Positions 36,424-45,205 of a stretch of DNA of 64,000 nucleotides are shown here, one piece after another. The DNA is from FEN-1139 sp038207155 (GTDB lineage Bacteria > Myxococcota_A > Polyangia > Polyangiales > Polyangiaceae), in the NCBI GenBank assembly GCA_038207155.1, contig JBBRAB010000002.1:1-64000 (forward strand), in the 5' to 3' direction. The stretch's first letter is position 1; each line of letters opens with the position of its first letter. The notes below the pieces were generated by a model that was not told the origin of the DNA, searched no databases, and saw only the letters and a list, made by a program, of their open reading frames with translations. Position numbers and translations under genes: made by a program.

Positions 36424-37344
36424 CTACTTCAGCAATACAGGGCGCGAGGTAAAGCAGGAGATATTGGTCTCGACGTGAAAATTCGAGCCGTCGGTGTGAC
36501 GCTCCGCGTGGAAGATGTCCATCGTGTAGGTCTTGCCCGGGCTGATCCCGAGCGCCTTGGCCTGGACGTCAAAATCGATCTTGGCTGCGGTTGCACCGTG
36601 CATGCTGCCGAGATCGAGCGCAAGGCGCCCATTGACGAAGATCCAAAGGTCGTCATCCCCACTGAACGAGAATACCTGCCGTGGCACGTAGCCGAATTTC
36701 AGGTGAATCTCGGTGGTGAAATGGAAATTTTGATTTTTTTCGCAGCCCGGCGTGATCCCGAAGCCCTCAGTCGGCAGTAGCGGGAAAAAGTCCGTGCTGT
36801 CGTAGGCATATAGTCCAGACCCCGGCTTCGTTTCGGTAAGCACCAAGGTCTTTTCGAACGCAAGATTCACGCCCTCGGTGTTGTGATACCAGGTGTCGAA
36901 CGTGGCCTTGCTGGTGATCACGGGGCTCGAGACCGTCCAGTTCGAACAAGCTGTCGGCGACGCCTCGTCCCATGGGCATCCCACACTGTCCTTGAACACT
37001 GGCTTTTGGTCGCTACCAAGCAGGGGCTCGATCAGACCGCGCCGCGGTACGTCTCCCTTGAAGCCCATCTCAAAATCTGGGGATGAGGCCTGCTGCTTGA
37101 AATCGCGATAGAGCACCTTCAGCGTGCCGTTACAGTCTTCACCTCCGTCAACACCAGCATCCTTGCTGCCGTTCGCGCCGCTGCTGAGGTGGAGCCCGCC
37201 ACCCGTGTTGCTCGAGGTCGAGCCAGTGGAGCTACCTCCACCCGCGGGCGACCCGGTACCACCCAGGTCGGCTCCGGAATCCGAAGCGGAACAGCCTGCC
37301 ACCACGCCGACGCTGATTAGGACAAGAGAGAATCGAAGGAACAT
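36424..37344 (-). CDS. Fibro-slime domain lipoprotein
   Basis: ATG 37344 follows GAGG at 7-nt spacing; the product is 306 aa. The signal peptide has a lipobox (VVAGC). A Gly/Ser/Thr linker (about 25-60) leads to a fibro-slime domain: TLKVLYRDFK, then FDTWYHNTEGVN, FSGDDDLWIFVNGRLALDLGSMHG and YTMDIFHAERHTDGSNFHVETNI. This domain is PA14-like and occurs in fibrobacterial and myxobacterial surface proteins, often with carbohydrate binding. It is predicted to sit on the cell surface. Confidence 0.88.
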   Translation of the reverse strand: MFLRFSLVLISVGVVAGCSASDSGADLGGTGSPAGGGSSTGSTSSNTGGGLHLSSGANGSKDAGVDGGEDCNGTLKVLYRDFKQQASSPDFEMGFKGDVPRRGLIEPLLGSDQKPVFKDSVGCPWDEASPTACSNWTVSSPVITSKATFDTWYHNTEGVNLAFEKTLVLTETKPGSGLYAYDSTDFFPLLPTEGFGITPGCEKNQNFHFTTEIHLKFGYVPRQVFSFSGDDDLWIFVNGRLALDLGSMHGATAAKIDFDVQAKALGISPGKTYTMDIFHAERHTDGSNFHVETNISCFTSRPVLLK

Positions 37345-37474
37345 CAGGAAACCTCGCTAGCGCTCACCGTAGCAAGTACCGCAGCGCAAAGCAGCCCCGC
37401 GTCGCGTCGTGAGTGACGCAGCAGCGCTCGGGCCTGCGCCGCCGAGAGCCATCCCGCTCGTTCTGGGCACGCAG

Positions 37475-37490
37475 GCTGGAATGTTCCAGC
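37475..37490. promoter_or_regulatory. 16-bp perfect palindrome upstream of the fibro-slime gene
   Basis: GCTGGAATGTTCCAGC lies 131 bp upstream of the fibro-slime start and just past the end of the DsbA-like gene. It could be an operator. Read on the plus strand it is followed by TCTCTGGTTTTTTG, so it might also terminate antisense transcription. Confidence 0.4.
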
Positions 37491-37551
37491 TCTCTGGTTT
37501 TTTGCGGCGTGGTGACGAGCCTCGGAGCGACGGGACCACGCGGCGACGATT

Positions 37552-39564
37552 CTATTTTCTCTGGGGCGCCTTGTCCGCAAGCGCGCGCTTGACCGCGCGA
37601 CGAAAGTTCACGAGCGGTTGAGCGCCACCGACGAAGTATCCATTGATGACCGCCGCTGGCGTCCCGCGGATCCCGGCTTTTTCGGCGAGCGCGAGATCAG
37701 CGTCAATGGCCGGGCGATGGCGATGCTCCTCGAGCGCCGTGCGAAAACGCGGGAGGTCAACGCCGAGACGGGCCGCCATTGACTCAAGCTCGCTGGCCAC
37801 GAGCCCATCGGTGCGCCCCTGGGCCGCAAATAGCAGGTCGTGATACTTCCAGAACACGACGGGCCCCTTCTGCGCGAGCACTTCCTCCGCAGCCTCTGCC
37901 GCGAGCAGCGCATGCTGGTGAAAATTGAGCGGCAGATGACGCCAAACGACCCGCAGCTCACGGGGGAATTCGGCCTGGAGCTCCGTGATGGTCGGCTCCA
38001 CACGGGCACAGAACGGACATTGGAAGTCCGACCAGAGCTGCAGCACAACCGGCGCCGCAGCAGGCCCCTTGCTCGGACGGGACGCTGCAGGCGTCGGAAC
38101 GTCCTTCTTTTCCGGCTCGTTTGCGGTGGCGGTCGCTGCCTTCATCAACTCCGCATAGATCTGCGCGCGCGGCACCCCGCGGTCGGTGAGTTCCTTGGCG
38201 CGACGCAGCTCCGCGTCGATTCTGCGACGAAACGCCTCGATTGGCTGCGCCCCGGTCAATCGCACGCCGTTGATGAAAAAGTGCGGAGTGCCATTGGCGT
38301 TCAAATCGGCGGCCTGCTCCATGCTGGCCTCGATTCGAGTGAGCGCCTTGCTCTTTCTGACTGCCGGGCTGAGCTCAGCCGCATGAATCCCTGCCTTTTC
38401 ACCGAGCGACTGGACCGCCGCCTCGGTGAGCTGCGCTTCGGTACCAAACAGGCTGTCGTGAAGCTTCCAGAACGCGGCATTGCCCTGCCGCTCGTAAACG
38501 AGACGTCCGAGCACCGCAGCCGGTTTGGCTGCGGGGTGGAACGGCAGCGGATTGTCCTTCCACACGATCCGGACGTCCTTTGGATAGTTCTGACGGAGCT
38601 GAGTCAGGGTGCCTTCCACGCGACGGCAGAACGGACATTGATAGTCCGACCACTGCACGATGGTCACGAGCGCGTCGCTCGGACCTTGGCTCGGATCGTC
38701 TTTCTCGACAGCGACTCGCCAAACCGTCAGGTCGTCCTCATTGGCCGCCTTCTTCTCTGGGGGCGCAGGCACGGCCTTGGAGTTCTTATCCGTCAACGCG
38801 ACGTAGAGCTGCGCTGACGGTGTACCCGCCGCGCGGAGCGCCTCGGCCTCCCGAAGCTGCGCATCGATGACGGCCTGGAACGCCTCCAGCGGTTGGGCGC
38901 CCGAGATTTCAATGCCATTGACGCGAAAGTTCGGTGTTCCCTGGACGCCGAGTTGCTGCGCGACATCGATGTCGGCGTCCACCATGGGCTCGAAACGCTT
39001 AGAGACGTACGCCTCCCGAAACGCCTGAGCGGTGAGCCCAACTTCGACCGCCCAGCCTTCGTAGGCCTCAAGACTGAGCTCGCGCTGATGGCCGAAGGCT
39101 CGCCGCACAAAACCAAAGAACGCCTCATTGCCGGCCAAGCCATGCACAGTGGCGGCCGCGATGGCGGCAGGCCGCGCGTTGTCATGAAATGGCAGTGGGG
39201 CGTGGCGAAACACGACGCGCAACTTGTCGGGCCCATAGAGGCGCTGAAGCTCCTCCACCGTGAGCTCACCGCGCGAGCAAAAGGGACACTGCAGATCACT
39301 GAACTCGACCAGGGTCACAGGCGCATCCGGGCGGCCCCAGCTCGGCTGAGCTGCGGTCACGGGGACTTTGGCCTTGGAGTGATCCCAAGCAACCTGGACC
39401 GCTCCCGAACCGGAACCAACAGCCCCGGAGGGCTGCGAATTGGCCGCGCTCGGCGGCGCGGCGCTCTTGTGCCCGCCCGAACAGGCGACGAGCATGACGA
39501 GCAGCCAAACCAAGCTCGCGATGCCTAAGAACGGAGGGCGTCTGAGGGTGACAGCAGTGGTCAT
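37552..39564 (-). CDS. Lipoprotein with three tandem DsbA-like thioredoxin domains
   Basis: I start at ATG 39564 (670 aa), which places a membrane segment and lipobox (VAC, Cys28) at the N-terminus; the longer open frame has no signal. Three DsbA/DsbG-type domains follow, each with an FSD/WSD-x-QCPFC active site (Cys93/96, Cys310/313, Cys516/519). Each also has a LPFH- or LNFH-type strand and a cis-Pro loop in a VQGTPNF, ANGTPHFF or IRGTPAAV context, ending in GAQPL/IxxF. Linkers carry Pro/Lys/Ala-rich segments. It should act as a periplasmic thiol-disulphide oxidoreductase or isomerase with three independent sites. It is divergent from the large sensor kinase gene. Confidence 0.9.
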   Translation of the reverse strand: MTTAVTLRRPPFLGIASLVWLLVMLVACSGGHKSAAPPSAANSQPSGAVGSGSGAVQVAWDHSKAKVPVTAAQPSWGRPDAPVTLVEFSDLQCPFCSRGELTVEELQRLYGPDKLRVVFRHAPLPFHDNARPAAIAAATVHGLAGNEAFFGFVRRAFGHQRELSLEAYEGWAVEVGLTAQAFREAYVSKRFEPMVDADIDVAQQLGVQGTPNFRVNGIEISGAQPLEAFQAVIDAQLREAEALRAAGTPSAQLYVALTDKNSKAVPAPPEKKAANEDDLTVWRVAVEKDDPSQGPSDALVTIVQWSDYQCPFCRRVEGTLTQLRQNYPKDVRIVWKDNPLPFHPAAKPAAVLGRLVYERQGNAAFWKLHDSLFGTEAQLTEAAVQSLGEKAGIHAAELSPAVRKSKALTRIEASMEQAADLNANGTPHFFINGVRLTGAQPIEAFRRRIDAELRRAKELTDRGVPRAQIYAELMKAATATANEPEKKDVPTPAASRPSKGPAAAPVVLQLWSDFQCPFCARVEPTITELQAEFPRELRVVWRHLPLNFHQHALLAAEAAEEVLAQKGPVVFWKYHDLLFAAQGRTDGLVASELESMAARLGVDLPRFRTALEEHRHRPAIDADLALAEKAGIRGTPAAVINGYFVGGAQPLVNFRRAVKRALADKAPQRK

Positions 39565-39703
39565 TGCGGCCGGAAGATAGCATGACCGGCATGACCGGCG
39601 CGTTTTCTGCGACCCATGGTGGGGGAGCCCACGGGTCCTAATGCGGCCGGTCTTTTCCGCCGTATGGGTGAGGTTACCGGCAGAAACCGGGGAGTTCTTG
39701 CAG

Positions 39704-42700
39704 ATGAAAGACCAGCACAACCCTCGACCCACGGGCGAACGGGCTGAACGCTCTCACTTGGCCATGAGCGCGCTTCAGCGCTGCCTGCTTGGGCTCGGGC
39801 TCGTTTTGTTGACGGTTTCCAGCCCCGCGCAGGCGGCCAAAAATGTGCTGCTGCTCAACTCCTATCACCCCACGTATACCTGGACCGCGAGTCTGGTCGA
39901 AGGCGTCCGGGACGGCTTCGCGAAACGCGACGACATCGAGCTCCAGATCGATTTTCTCGACACCAAAAAGTCCTTCACCCCCGAGTATCAGGAAAAGCTC
40001 CGCGAGCTGCTCGCCGAACGTTACGCCAAACTCAAGATCGACCTGCTCATTTCGTCTGACGACGACGCGCTCGATTTTCTGTTGAAGTACCGGGGTGAAC
40101 TCTTCCCGGGCGTCCCGATCGTGTTTTGCGGAGTCAACAATTTCAAAGACTCCCGCCTGGCGGGTCAACGGGGCTTTACCGGCGTCAACGAAGCCAACGA
40201 CATGAACAAGGGCGTCGGCTGGATCCTGCAGCAGCGACCGCTCACCAAGCGCATCGTCGTCGTTCACGACCAGAGCGCCACCGGGCTCTCGGTCGCCAAG
40301 CAGCTCGCCGGCATCGAGACGAATTTCGCAGGCAAGCTGAGGTTTGAGTACGTCACCGGAGTGACCAAGCAGGAGCTCAGCGACCGCCTCCGCAAGATCC
40401 CGGGCGACGCGAGCGTGATCTGGGGCGTATTTTTGCGCGACAAGGCGGGAGTGCCCCTCTCACCCCGGGAGTCGATGCGGCTGGTGACTGCTGCGGCCCC
40501 GGTCCCCGTCTACACCTTCTGGGACTTCGCCGTGATCGAAGGCGCCGTGGGTGGCTACGTCGTGAGCTCTTACGAACAGGGAATGTCCGCGACGCGCCTG
40601 GCGGATCAGGTATTCAGTGGGACCCCAATCGACCAGGTTCCGATCATTCGACAGAGCCCGAACGTTTACATGTTCGACTATCGCGCCCTTGCGCGTTGGC
40701 AGCTCGATCCCGCTAAGCTGCCTGCCGGTGCTGTGGTGCGCCATCGCCCCTTCTCGTTCTATGAGACGTACAAACAGTACGTGTGGGCCGCTCTCGGTGG
40801 CATGGGCGTCGAGAGCCTGGCTATCATTGCGCTAGCGCTGGCGATCCGCGGCATTACCCGCAAAAGCCGAGCAAAACTGCGCGCCAGTGAGGAGCGGTAC
40901 CGCTCAATCGTCGAGGACGGAACCGAGTTCATCGGCCGCCTGGACACCTCGGACCGCTGGCTCTTCGTCAATGGGGCACTGGCGCGACTCGTCGACGAAG
41001 ACCAAGACGCCATGCTCGGGCAGTCCCTGTACGACCTTATTCCGGTCTCGGCTCGCGATGAGATCCGAGCATCCCTGGCGCATCTCGGCGTAAACCTGCC
41101 GACCACCAGTATCGAACACCGACTCGAGACCGCTGACAAAACTCTATCGGTGCTTTGGACCTGTCGAGCGTTGCTCGCCGCCGACGGTCGCCGTCGGGAG
41201 GTTCAGCTGGTGGGTTCTGACGTCACTGCGCGTCGCCGTGCAGAGGACGCGCTGCGCACGGCCCTTGAGAAGGTCGAGCTCGGTAACGCCCAGCTATCTC
41301 GGGTCAACACCGAGCTGCAGGGGGTGCTCGATAACATGCGCGAGGCGCTATTTGTGATCGAACTCGACGGTCGCATCACCCCGACCTGCTCGAAGCTCAG
41401 CCACGATTGGTTTGGCAAACCCGGCGAAAACGTGCGGGTTTGGGACTACCTAATCCCCACCGAGTGCGTCGCGCAGGCGCAGCTGCAGATCGGAATCGAG
41501 CAGATTGCTGAGGACTTTCTGCCCCTGGAGGTGAGCCTGGCGCAGCTCCCAACACGATTTATTCGTGATGGCGCTACCTTCGAGCTCGAGTGCCAGCCGG
41601 TGTTCCGTGACGGACGCCTCGCAGAGCTGATTATGATCGTCGCAGACATCACCGAGCGCTGCGAGCGCGAGCGGGCCGATGCCCTGACGCGCGAGCTCCC
41701 GGGCATCGTCGGGAATCTGCTGCGCGACCGTGCCGGATTTCAGTCCTTCGTGGCTGACACTGAGGAGCTCTTTGCTCGCCTCGGGAATTCTGAGGATCCG
41801 GTGGAGCAACGCCGAACCCTCCATACACTCAAGGGCAACTCGGCGATCTACGGATTTCTGCGACTCTCTCAGCTCTGCCACGGGCTCGAGGATGCCATGC
41901 AGCGCGATAGCGAGGAACCACTCCCCGAGAGCCTTGAGGCACTCGTGAGCGCTTGGCGTGAGTCGCTTGAAACGGTCGGAGTATTTCTCACTGATGAGGG
42001 CGACGATACGATCCGCGTTGCGCGTCGCGAATACGAGGAGCTGATCACGCGCCTGGCCGGTCGGGATGACTATTCGGCGCTCGTGCAGATCGCCAAGACC
42101 TGGGTCTACCCGCCATTTTCCCAGGCGTTGTCTCTCTATCCGGCGCAGGCCGAGCGCCTCGCACACCGCCTGTCCAAGCAGGTGCACGTGACAATAGAGG
42201 ACCGCGCCCTGCGCCTCCCGAGCTCCACGATGCGCGGCTTTCTGGGAAGCCTCGTGCATGTCGTTCGCAATGCGATCGATCATGGTCTTGAGCGACCGGA
42301 CGAACGCGTGGCCCGCGGCAAGTCGAGCGAAGGCCAGCTGACGATCGGCTGCACGCTCGAAGGTCGCACGCTCACTGTCTACGTCGCCGACGACGGCAAT
42401 GGCATCGACTGGGAAGCCATTCGACGCAAGGCCAAGAGTCTAGGCCTCCCGGCAACAACCTCAGCCGAGCTGGTGGCCGCACTCCTGTCCGATGGCGTGA
42501 CCACCAAGTCGGAGGTCAGTGAGCTCTCTGGGCGCGGAGTTGGTCTGGCGGCCACTTCGGCAGCCTGCCGCGCCATCGGCGGAACGACGCACGTCGAGTC
42601 CGAGCCTCAGAAAGGCACGCGATTTGAGTTCGTGTTTTCGCTCGAGCGAATGGCGATGACGGTTCGGCCGCCAGCGGTGGACGCCACGAGTGGCGTCGTA

Positions 42701-42742
42701 CGTCGAAGCCTGTCCCCGAAAACCGCCGTTCGCGCTCGCTAG
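39704..42742 (+). CDS. Hybrid sensor: ABC-type binding domain, PAS, HPt and HATPase
   Basis: ATG 39704 has GGGGAG 9 nt upstream; the product is 1012 aa. It contains an N-terminal signal or membrane segment, a periplasmic ABC-substrate-binding-like domain (about 45-325, beginning KNVLLLNSYHPTYTWT), a second membrane helix (about 355-378) and two PAS-type regions (about 385-510 and 540-650). An HPt domain follows with phospho-accepting His707 (RTLHTLKGNSAIYGF), then a CheA-like HATPase (about 830-975; HVVRNAIDHGLERPDE, VADDGNGID, SGRGVGLAAT). The His sits in an HPt as in CheA, not in a HisKA dimerisation helix. No receiver or CheW domain is fused and no response regulator is adjacent. Confidence 0.85.
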   Translation: MKDQHNPRPTGERAERSHLAMSALQRCLLGLGLVLLTVSSPAQAAKNVLLLNSYHPTYTWTASLVEGVRDGFAKRDDIELQIDFLDTKKSFTPEYQEKLRELLAERYAKLKIDLLISSDDDALDFLLKYRGELFPGVPIVFCGVNNFKDSRLAGQRGFTGVNEANDMNKGVGWILQQRPLTKRIVVVHDQSATGLSVAKQLAGIETNFAGKLRFEYVTGVTKQELSDRLRKIPGDASVIWGVFLRDKAGVPLSPRESMRLVTAAAPVPVYTFWDFAVIEGAVGGYVVSSYEQGMSATRLADQVFSGTPIDQVPIIRQSPNVYMFDYRALARWQLDPAKLPAGAVVRHRPFSFYETYKQYVWAALGGMGVESLAIIALALAIRGITRKSRAKLRASEERYRSIVEDGTEFIGRLDTSDRWLFVNGALARLVDEDQDAMLGQSLYDLIPVSARDEIRASLAHLGVNLPTTSIEHRLETADKTLSVLWTCRALLAADGRRREVQLVGSDVTARRRAEDALRTALEKVELGNAQLSRVNTELQGVLDNMREALFVIELDGRITPTCSKLSHDWFGKPGENVRVWDYLIPTECVAQAQLQIGIEQIAEDFLPLEVSLAQLPTRFIRDGATFELECQPVFRDGRLAELIMIVADITERCERERADALTRELPGIVGNLLRDRAGFQSFVADTEELFARLGNSEDPVEQRRTLHTLKGNSAIYGFLRLSQLCHGLEDAMQRDSEEPLPESLEALVSAWRESLETVGVFLTDEGDDTIRVARREYEELITRLAGRDDYSALVQIAKTWVYPPFSQALSLYPAQAERLAHRLSKQVHVTIEDRALRLPSSTMRGFLGSLVHVVRNAIDHGLERPDERVARGKSSEGQLTIGCTLEGRTLTVYVADDGNGIDWEAIRRKAKSLGLPATTSAELVAALLSDGVTTKSEVSELSGRGVGLAATSAACRAIGGTTHVESEPQKGTRFEFVFSLERMAMTVRPPAVDATSGVVRRSLSPKTAVRAR

Positions 42743-42817
42743 TCACCGGCCTAATCGCCCTGGTATTTGGGCCAATTTTGACGACAAGTCCCAAGCAGTG
42801 GCACTCTAGCTCGGGAC

Positions 42818-43693
42818 ATGTCCGTCTCCATCCGTCGCTCCCGTCTCTGCCTCGCAGCGTCGCTGCTCGCACTTGGCGCCTGCCGCTCGACGCCCTCGCA
42901 ACCGGCGGGCCCTTCGGCTTCTGCCTCCGCAAAGGCGAGCTCCTCAGCTGCAGCGGCCTCCAGCGCGCGACCCAACGTATCCCAGGACATGGAGGGCTGG
43001 GTTGAGCTTTCGGCGGGGCTTGCCACGCGCCTCACGCTGCGTCCCGACGGTAAGGGACATCGCTTTGTCTGGAGGGTCTTGCGCGTCGCGCTGGACAAGG
43101 TGGCCGTACAAGCCGCTGCGTCTCCTGAGGGCCAAATGATGGCGTTCAACCTGCAGCGACAATGGCTGTTCGCCGTCAACGGAGGCTACTTCGAAACCGA
43201 TCGCAAGCCTTCGGGGCTGCTGCAGTTCGGTAAGACCAAGCTCGGAAGCTATCGCAAAGGTGGCGGCACGGGACTGCTCGTGATTGACGGGGGCCGGGCT
43301 CGGCTGCTTGACGCCAGTCGCGGAGCGACACTCGGCGGCGAACCCGAGCTCGCGTTGCAGAGCGGCCCGCGGCTCGTCGAAACGGACGGCAAGCTAGGCA
43401 TCACGAGTGATCCGAAGCCGCCGGCAGCTCGCAGCGCCGTGTGTTTGCGCCAGGGCGGGCATCGCCTGGATTTCGTGATTACCTGGGATCCGCGCAACCC
43501 CGCCGAGGGCCCTAGCCTGCTGCAATTGGCAGAGTGGTTATCGAAACCCGACGAGGACAATCCTACGGGCTGTGAGGGCGCGCTCAACCTCGACGGCGGA
43601 CCCTCCGCTGCGCTGGTCGTTCCTGGACGGCCCGAGCTCGCGCACTCAGCGCGGGCTCCCGTCCCCTTCGCGCTCGTCGGTCGCAGCCGCTAA
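42818..43693 (+). CDS. Phosphodiester glycosidase (NAGPA/DUF2233)-like lipoprotein
   Basis: This 291-aa protein has a lipobox (LGAC) and an Ala/Ser linker. The catalytic-type fold shows LFAVNGGYFETDRKPSGLL, LALQSGPRLVE, RSAVCLRQGG and ALNLDGGPSAAL. These are the conserved blocks of the phosphodiester glycosidase (PF09992) family, whose mammalian member uncovers mannose-6-phosphate on lysosomal enzymes; bacterial relatives act on cell-envelope glycans. The natural substrate is unknown. It is the end gene before the convergent nuo operon. Confidence 0.87.
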   Translation: MSVSIRRSRLCLAASLLALGACRSTPSQPAGPSASASAKASSSAAAASSARPNVSQDMEGWVELSAGLATRLTLRPDGKGHRFVWRVLRVALDKVAVQAAASPEGQMMAFNLQRQWLFAVNGGYFETDRKPSGLLQFGKTKLGSYRKGGGTGLLVIDGGRARLLDASRGATLGGEPELALQSGPRLVETDGKLGITSDPKPPAARSAVCLRQGGHRLDFVITWDPRNPAEGPSLLQLAEWLSKPDEDNPTGCEGALNLDGGPSAALVVPGRPELAHSARAPVPFALVGRSR

Positions 43694-43713
43694 CCTCACG
43701 CTCGAGCTCCGCC

Positions 43714-43740
43714 GGTTCGCGCACCGAAGGCGCGCGAACC
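43714..43740. terminator. Bidirectional hairpin after nuoN
   Basis: GGTTCGCGC (43714-43722) pairs with GCGCGAACC (43732-43740) across a 9-nt loop between convergent genes. There is no T tract. Confidence 0.6.
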
Positions 43741-43754
43741 ATGCGAGGCTCAGT

Positions 43755-45203
43755 CTAGCGAACGAAGGCCTTGGCGGCCACCGTCACTGAGTGCAGCAGC
43801 GGCGCGGGCCAGGCGCCGTAACCCACGACGCCCGCGGCACAGAGGGCGATAGCAAGCCACTGCGTCGGCTTGACCACCGGACGCTCCGCGCCCTCCTTCG
43901 GCGGCACCATGTACATGATGCGCGCGATCTGCAGGTAGTAGTAGAGCCCGACCACCGCAACGAGAGCACCGAGCACCACCAGTAGCTGGTGTCCGGAGCG
44001 CCACGCCTCGATGAAGACGTAGAATTTGGCCCAGAAACCGAGCGCAAACGGAATGCCGGCCAACGACAGCAGGAACACCAGCATCGCGAGCGCGAGCGCG
44101 GGCGAACGACGCGCGAGCCCCGCAAACTGGTCGATCTGATCGTCCTCGCAGTGACCGATCGCCACCTCGACGGCGATGAACGCTCCGATGTTCGTGAGCA
44201 GGTAGGCGACGCCGTAAAACAGCAGCGCCTGCTGTCCAAGCGCCCCGCCGATGATCAGCGCCATCAGGAAGTAACCGATATGACCAACGCCTGAAAAAGC
44301 GAGCATGCGGTGAGTGCTGCGCTGTCCGAGCGCCGACACGTTGCCGACGAGCAGAGTGCCACCCGCGCCAACAGCCAGCACCGGAACCCAGAGGCTGGCC
44401 TGCCCCGCCAGGCCGGAGCCTAGCAGGCGTGACAGCATCACGAGGGCAGCGAGCTTAGGCGCTGTCGAAAGAAACGCGGCAAAGGAGGCCGGCGTTGATT
44501 GGTAGGTATCGGGGACCCACATGTGAAATGGCGCCATGCCGAGCTTGAACCCGATGCCGGCAATGATCAGCAAGACCCCGGTCTGAACGAGCGGACTTGG
44601 GGCCAGGTGGGAAAGCACGGCAAGATCGGAGCTGCCCGCCATCCCGAGAATCATGGCAAGACCCAGCAGCGCGATCGGCGTGCTCACCACCCCAACGATG
44701 AAGAACTTGATGGCGCCTTCAGCCGTGCGAGCCAGGCGCGCTTCGTTGTTCTTACCGTTCTCGATGGCCGCTAGAACGAACAGCGGAATACTGGCGAGCT
44801 CAAAGCAGAGCAGCAGTAGGATTAAATCGCGCGCGCCCGTGAGCAGCACAGCCCCCAGCAGACTGAACAGCAGGAGCAGGTAGTATTCACCCTGACGTCG
44901 TTCAGCGGTGCGCCGCACCCGGACCTGACTCCCCAGGGTGACGAGCACCCCGGCCACCAGGAACCACTGGTTGAGAAAGTGGGACCAGGCATCCGTGCGA
45001 TAGCGCCCGCCACCCAGCTCACCCATCGGGGCATCCCAAAAGGACACCAGCAGGATCGCTGTCAGCCCGAGCGCCGTCACCCAACCCGTGAGGGCCTTGT
45101 AACGAAGCGAGCTCGAGGCCATGTCGACGAAAAGCAGCACAAGGCCGAGCAGCGCCACTTCGAGTGGCAAACTGAGCGGTCGAAGGTTGAGGAGTGCGGT
45201 CAT
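43755..45203 (-). CDS. nuoN: NADH-quinone oxidoreductase subunit N
   Basis: This antiporter-like membrane subunit of complex I is about 482 aa with some 14 hydrophobic helices. ATG 45203 has GGGAGAGAAG upstream and begins 2 nt after the nuoM stop; a GTG two codons earlier overlaps that stop. Proton-pump residues are expected in segments such as LCFELASIPLFVLAAI (key Glu), KFFIVGVVSTP and KLGMAPFHMWVPDTYQ (key Lys). It is the last gene of the operon. Confidence 0.94.
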   Translation of the reverse strand: MTALLNLRPLSLPLEVALLGLVLLFVDMASSSLRYKALTGWVTALGLTAILLVSFWDAPMGELGGGRYRTDAWSHFLNQWFLVAGVLVTLGSQVRVRRTAERRQGEYYLLLLFSLLGAVLLTGARDLILLLLCFELASIPLFVLAAIENGKNNEARLARTAEGAIKFFIVGVVSTPIALLGLAMILGMAGSSDLAVLSHLAPSPLVQTGVLLIIAGIGFKLGMAPFHMWVPDTYQSTPASFAAFLSTAPKLAALVMLSRLLGSGLAGQASLWVPVLAVGAGGTLLVGNVSALGQRSTHRMLAFSGVGHIGYFLMALIIGGALGQQALLFYGVAYLLTNIGAFIAVEVAIGHCEDDQIDQFAGLARRSPALALAMLVFLLSLAGIPFALGFWAKFYVFIEAWRSGHQLLVVLGALVAVVGLYYYLQIARIMYMVPPKEGAERPVVKPTQWLAIALCAAGVVGYGAWPAPLLHSVTVAAKAFVR

Positions 45204-45205
45204 AC

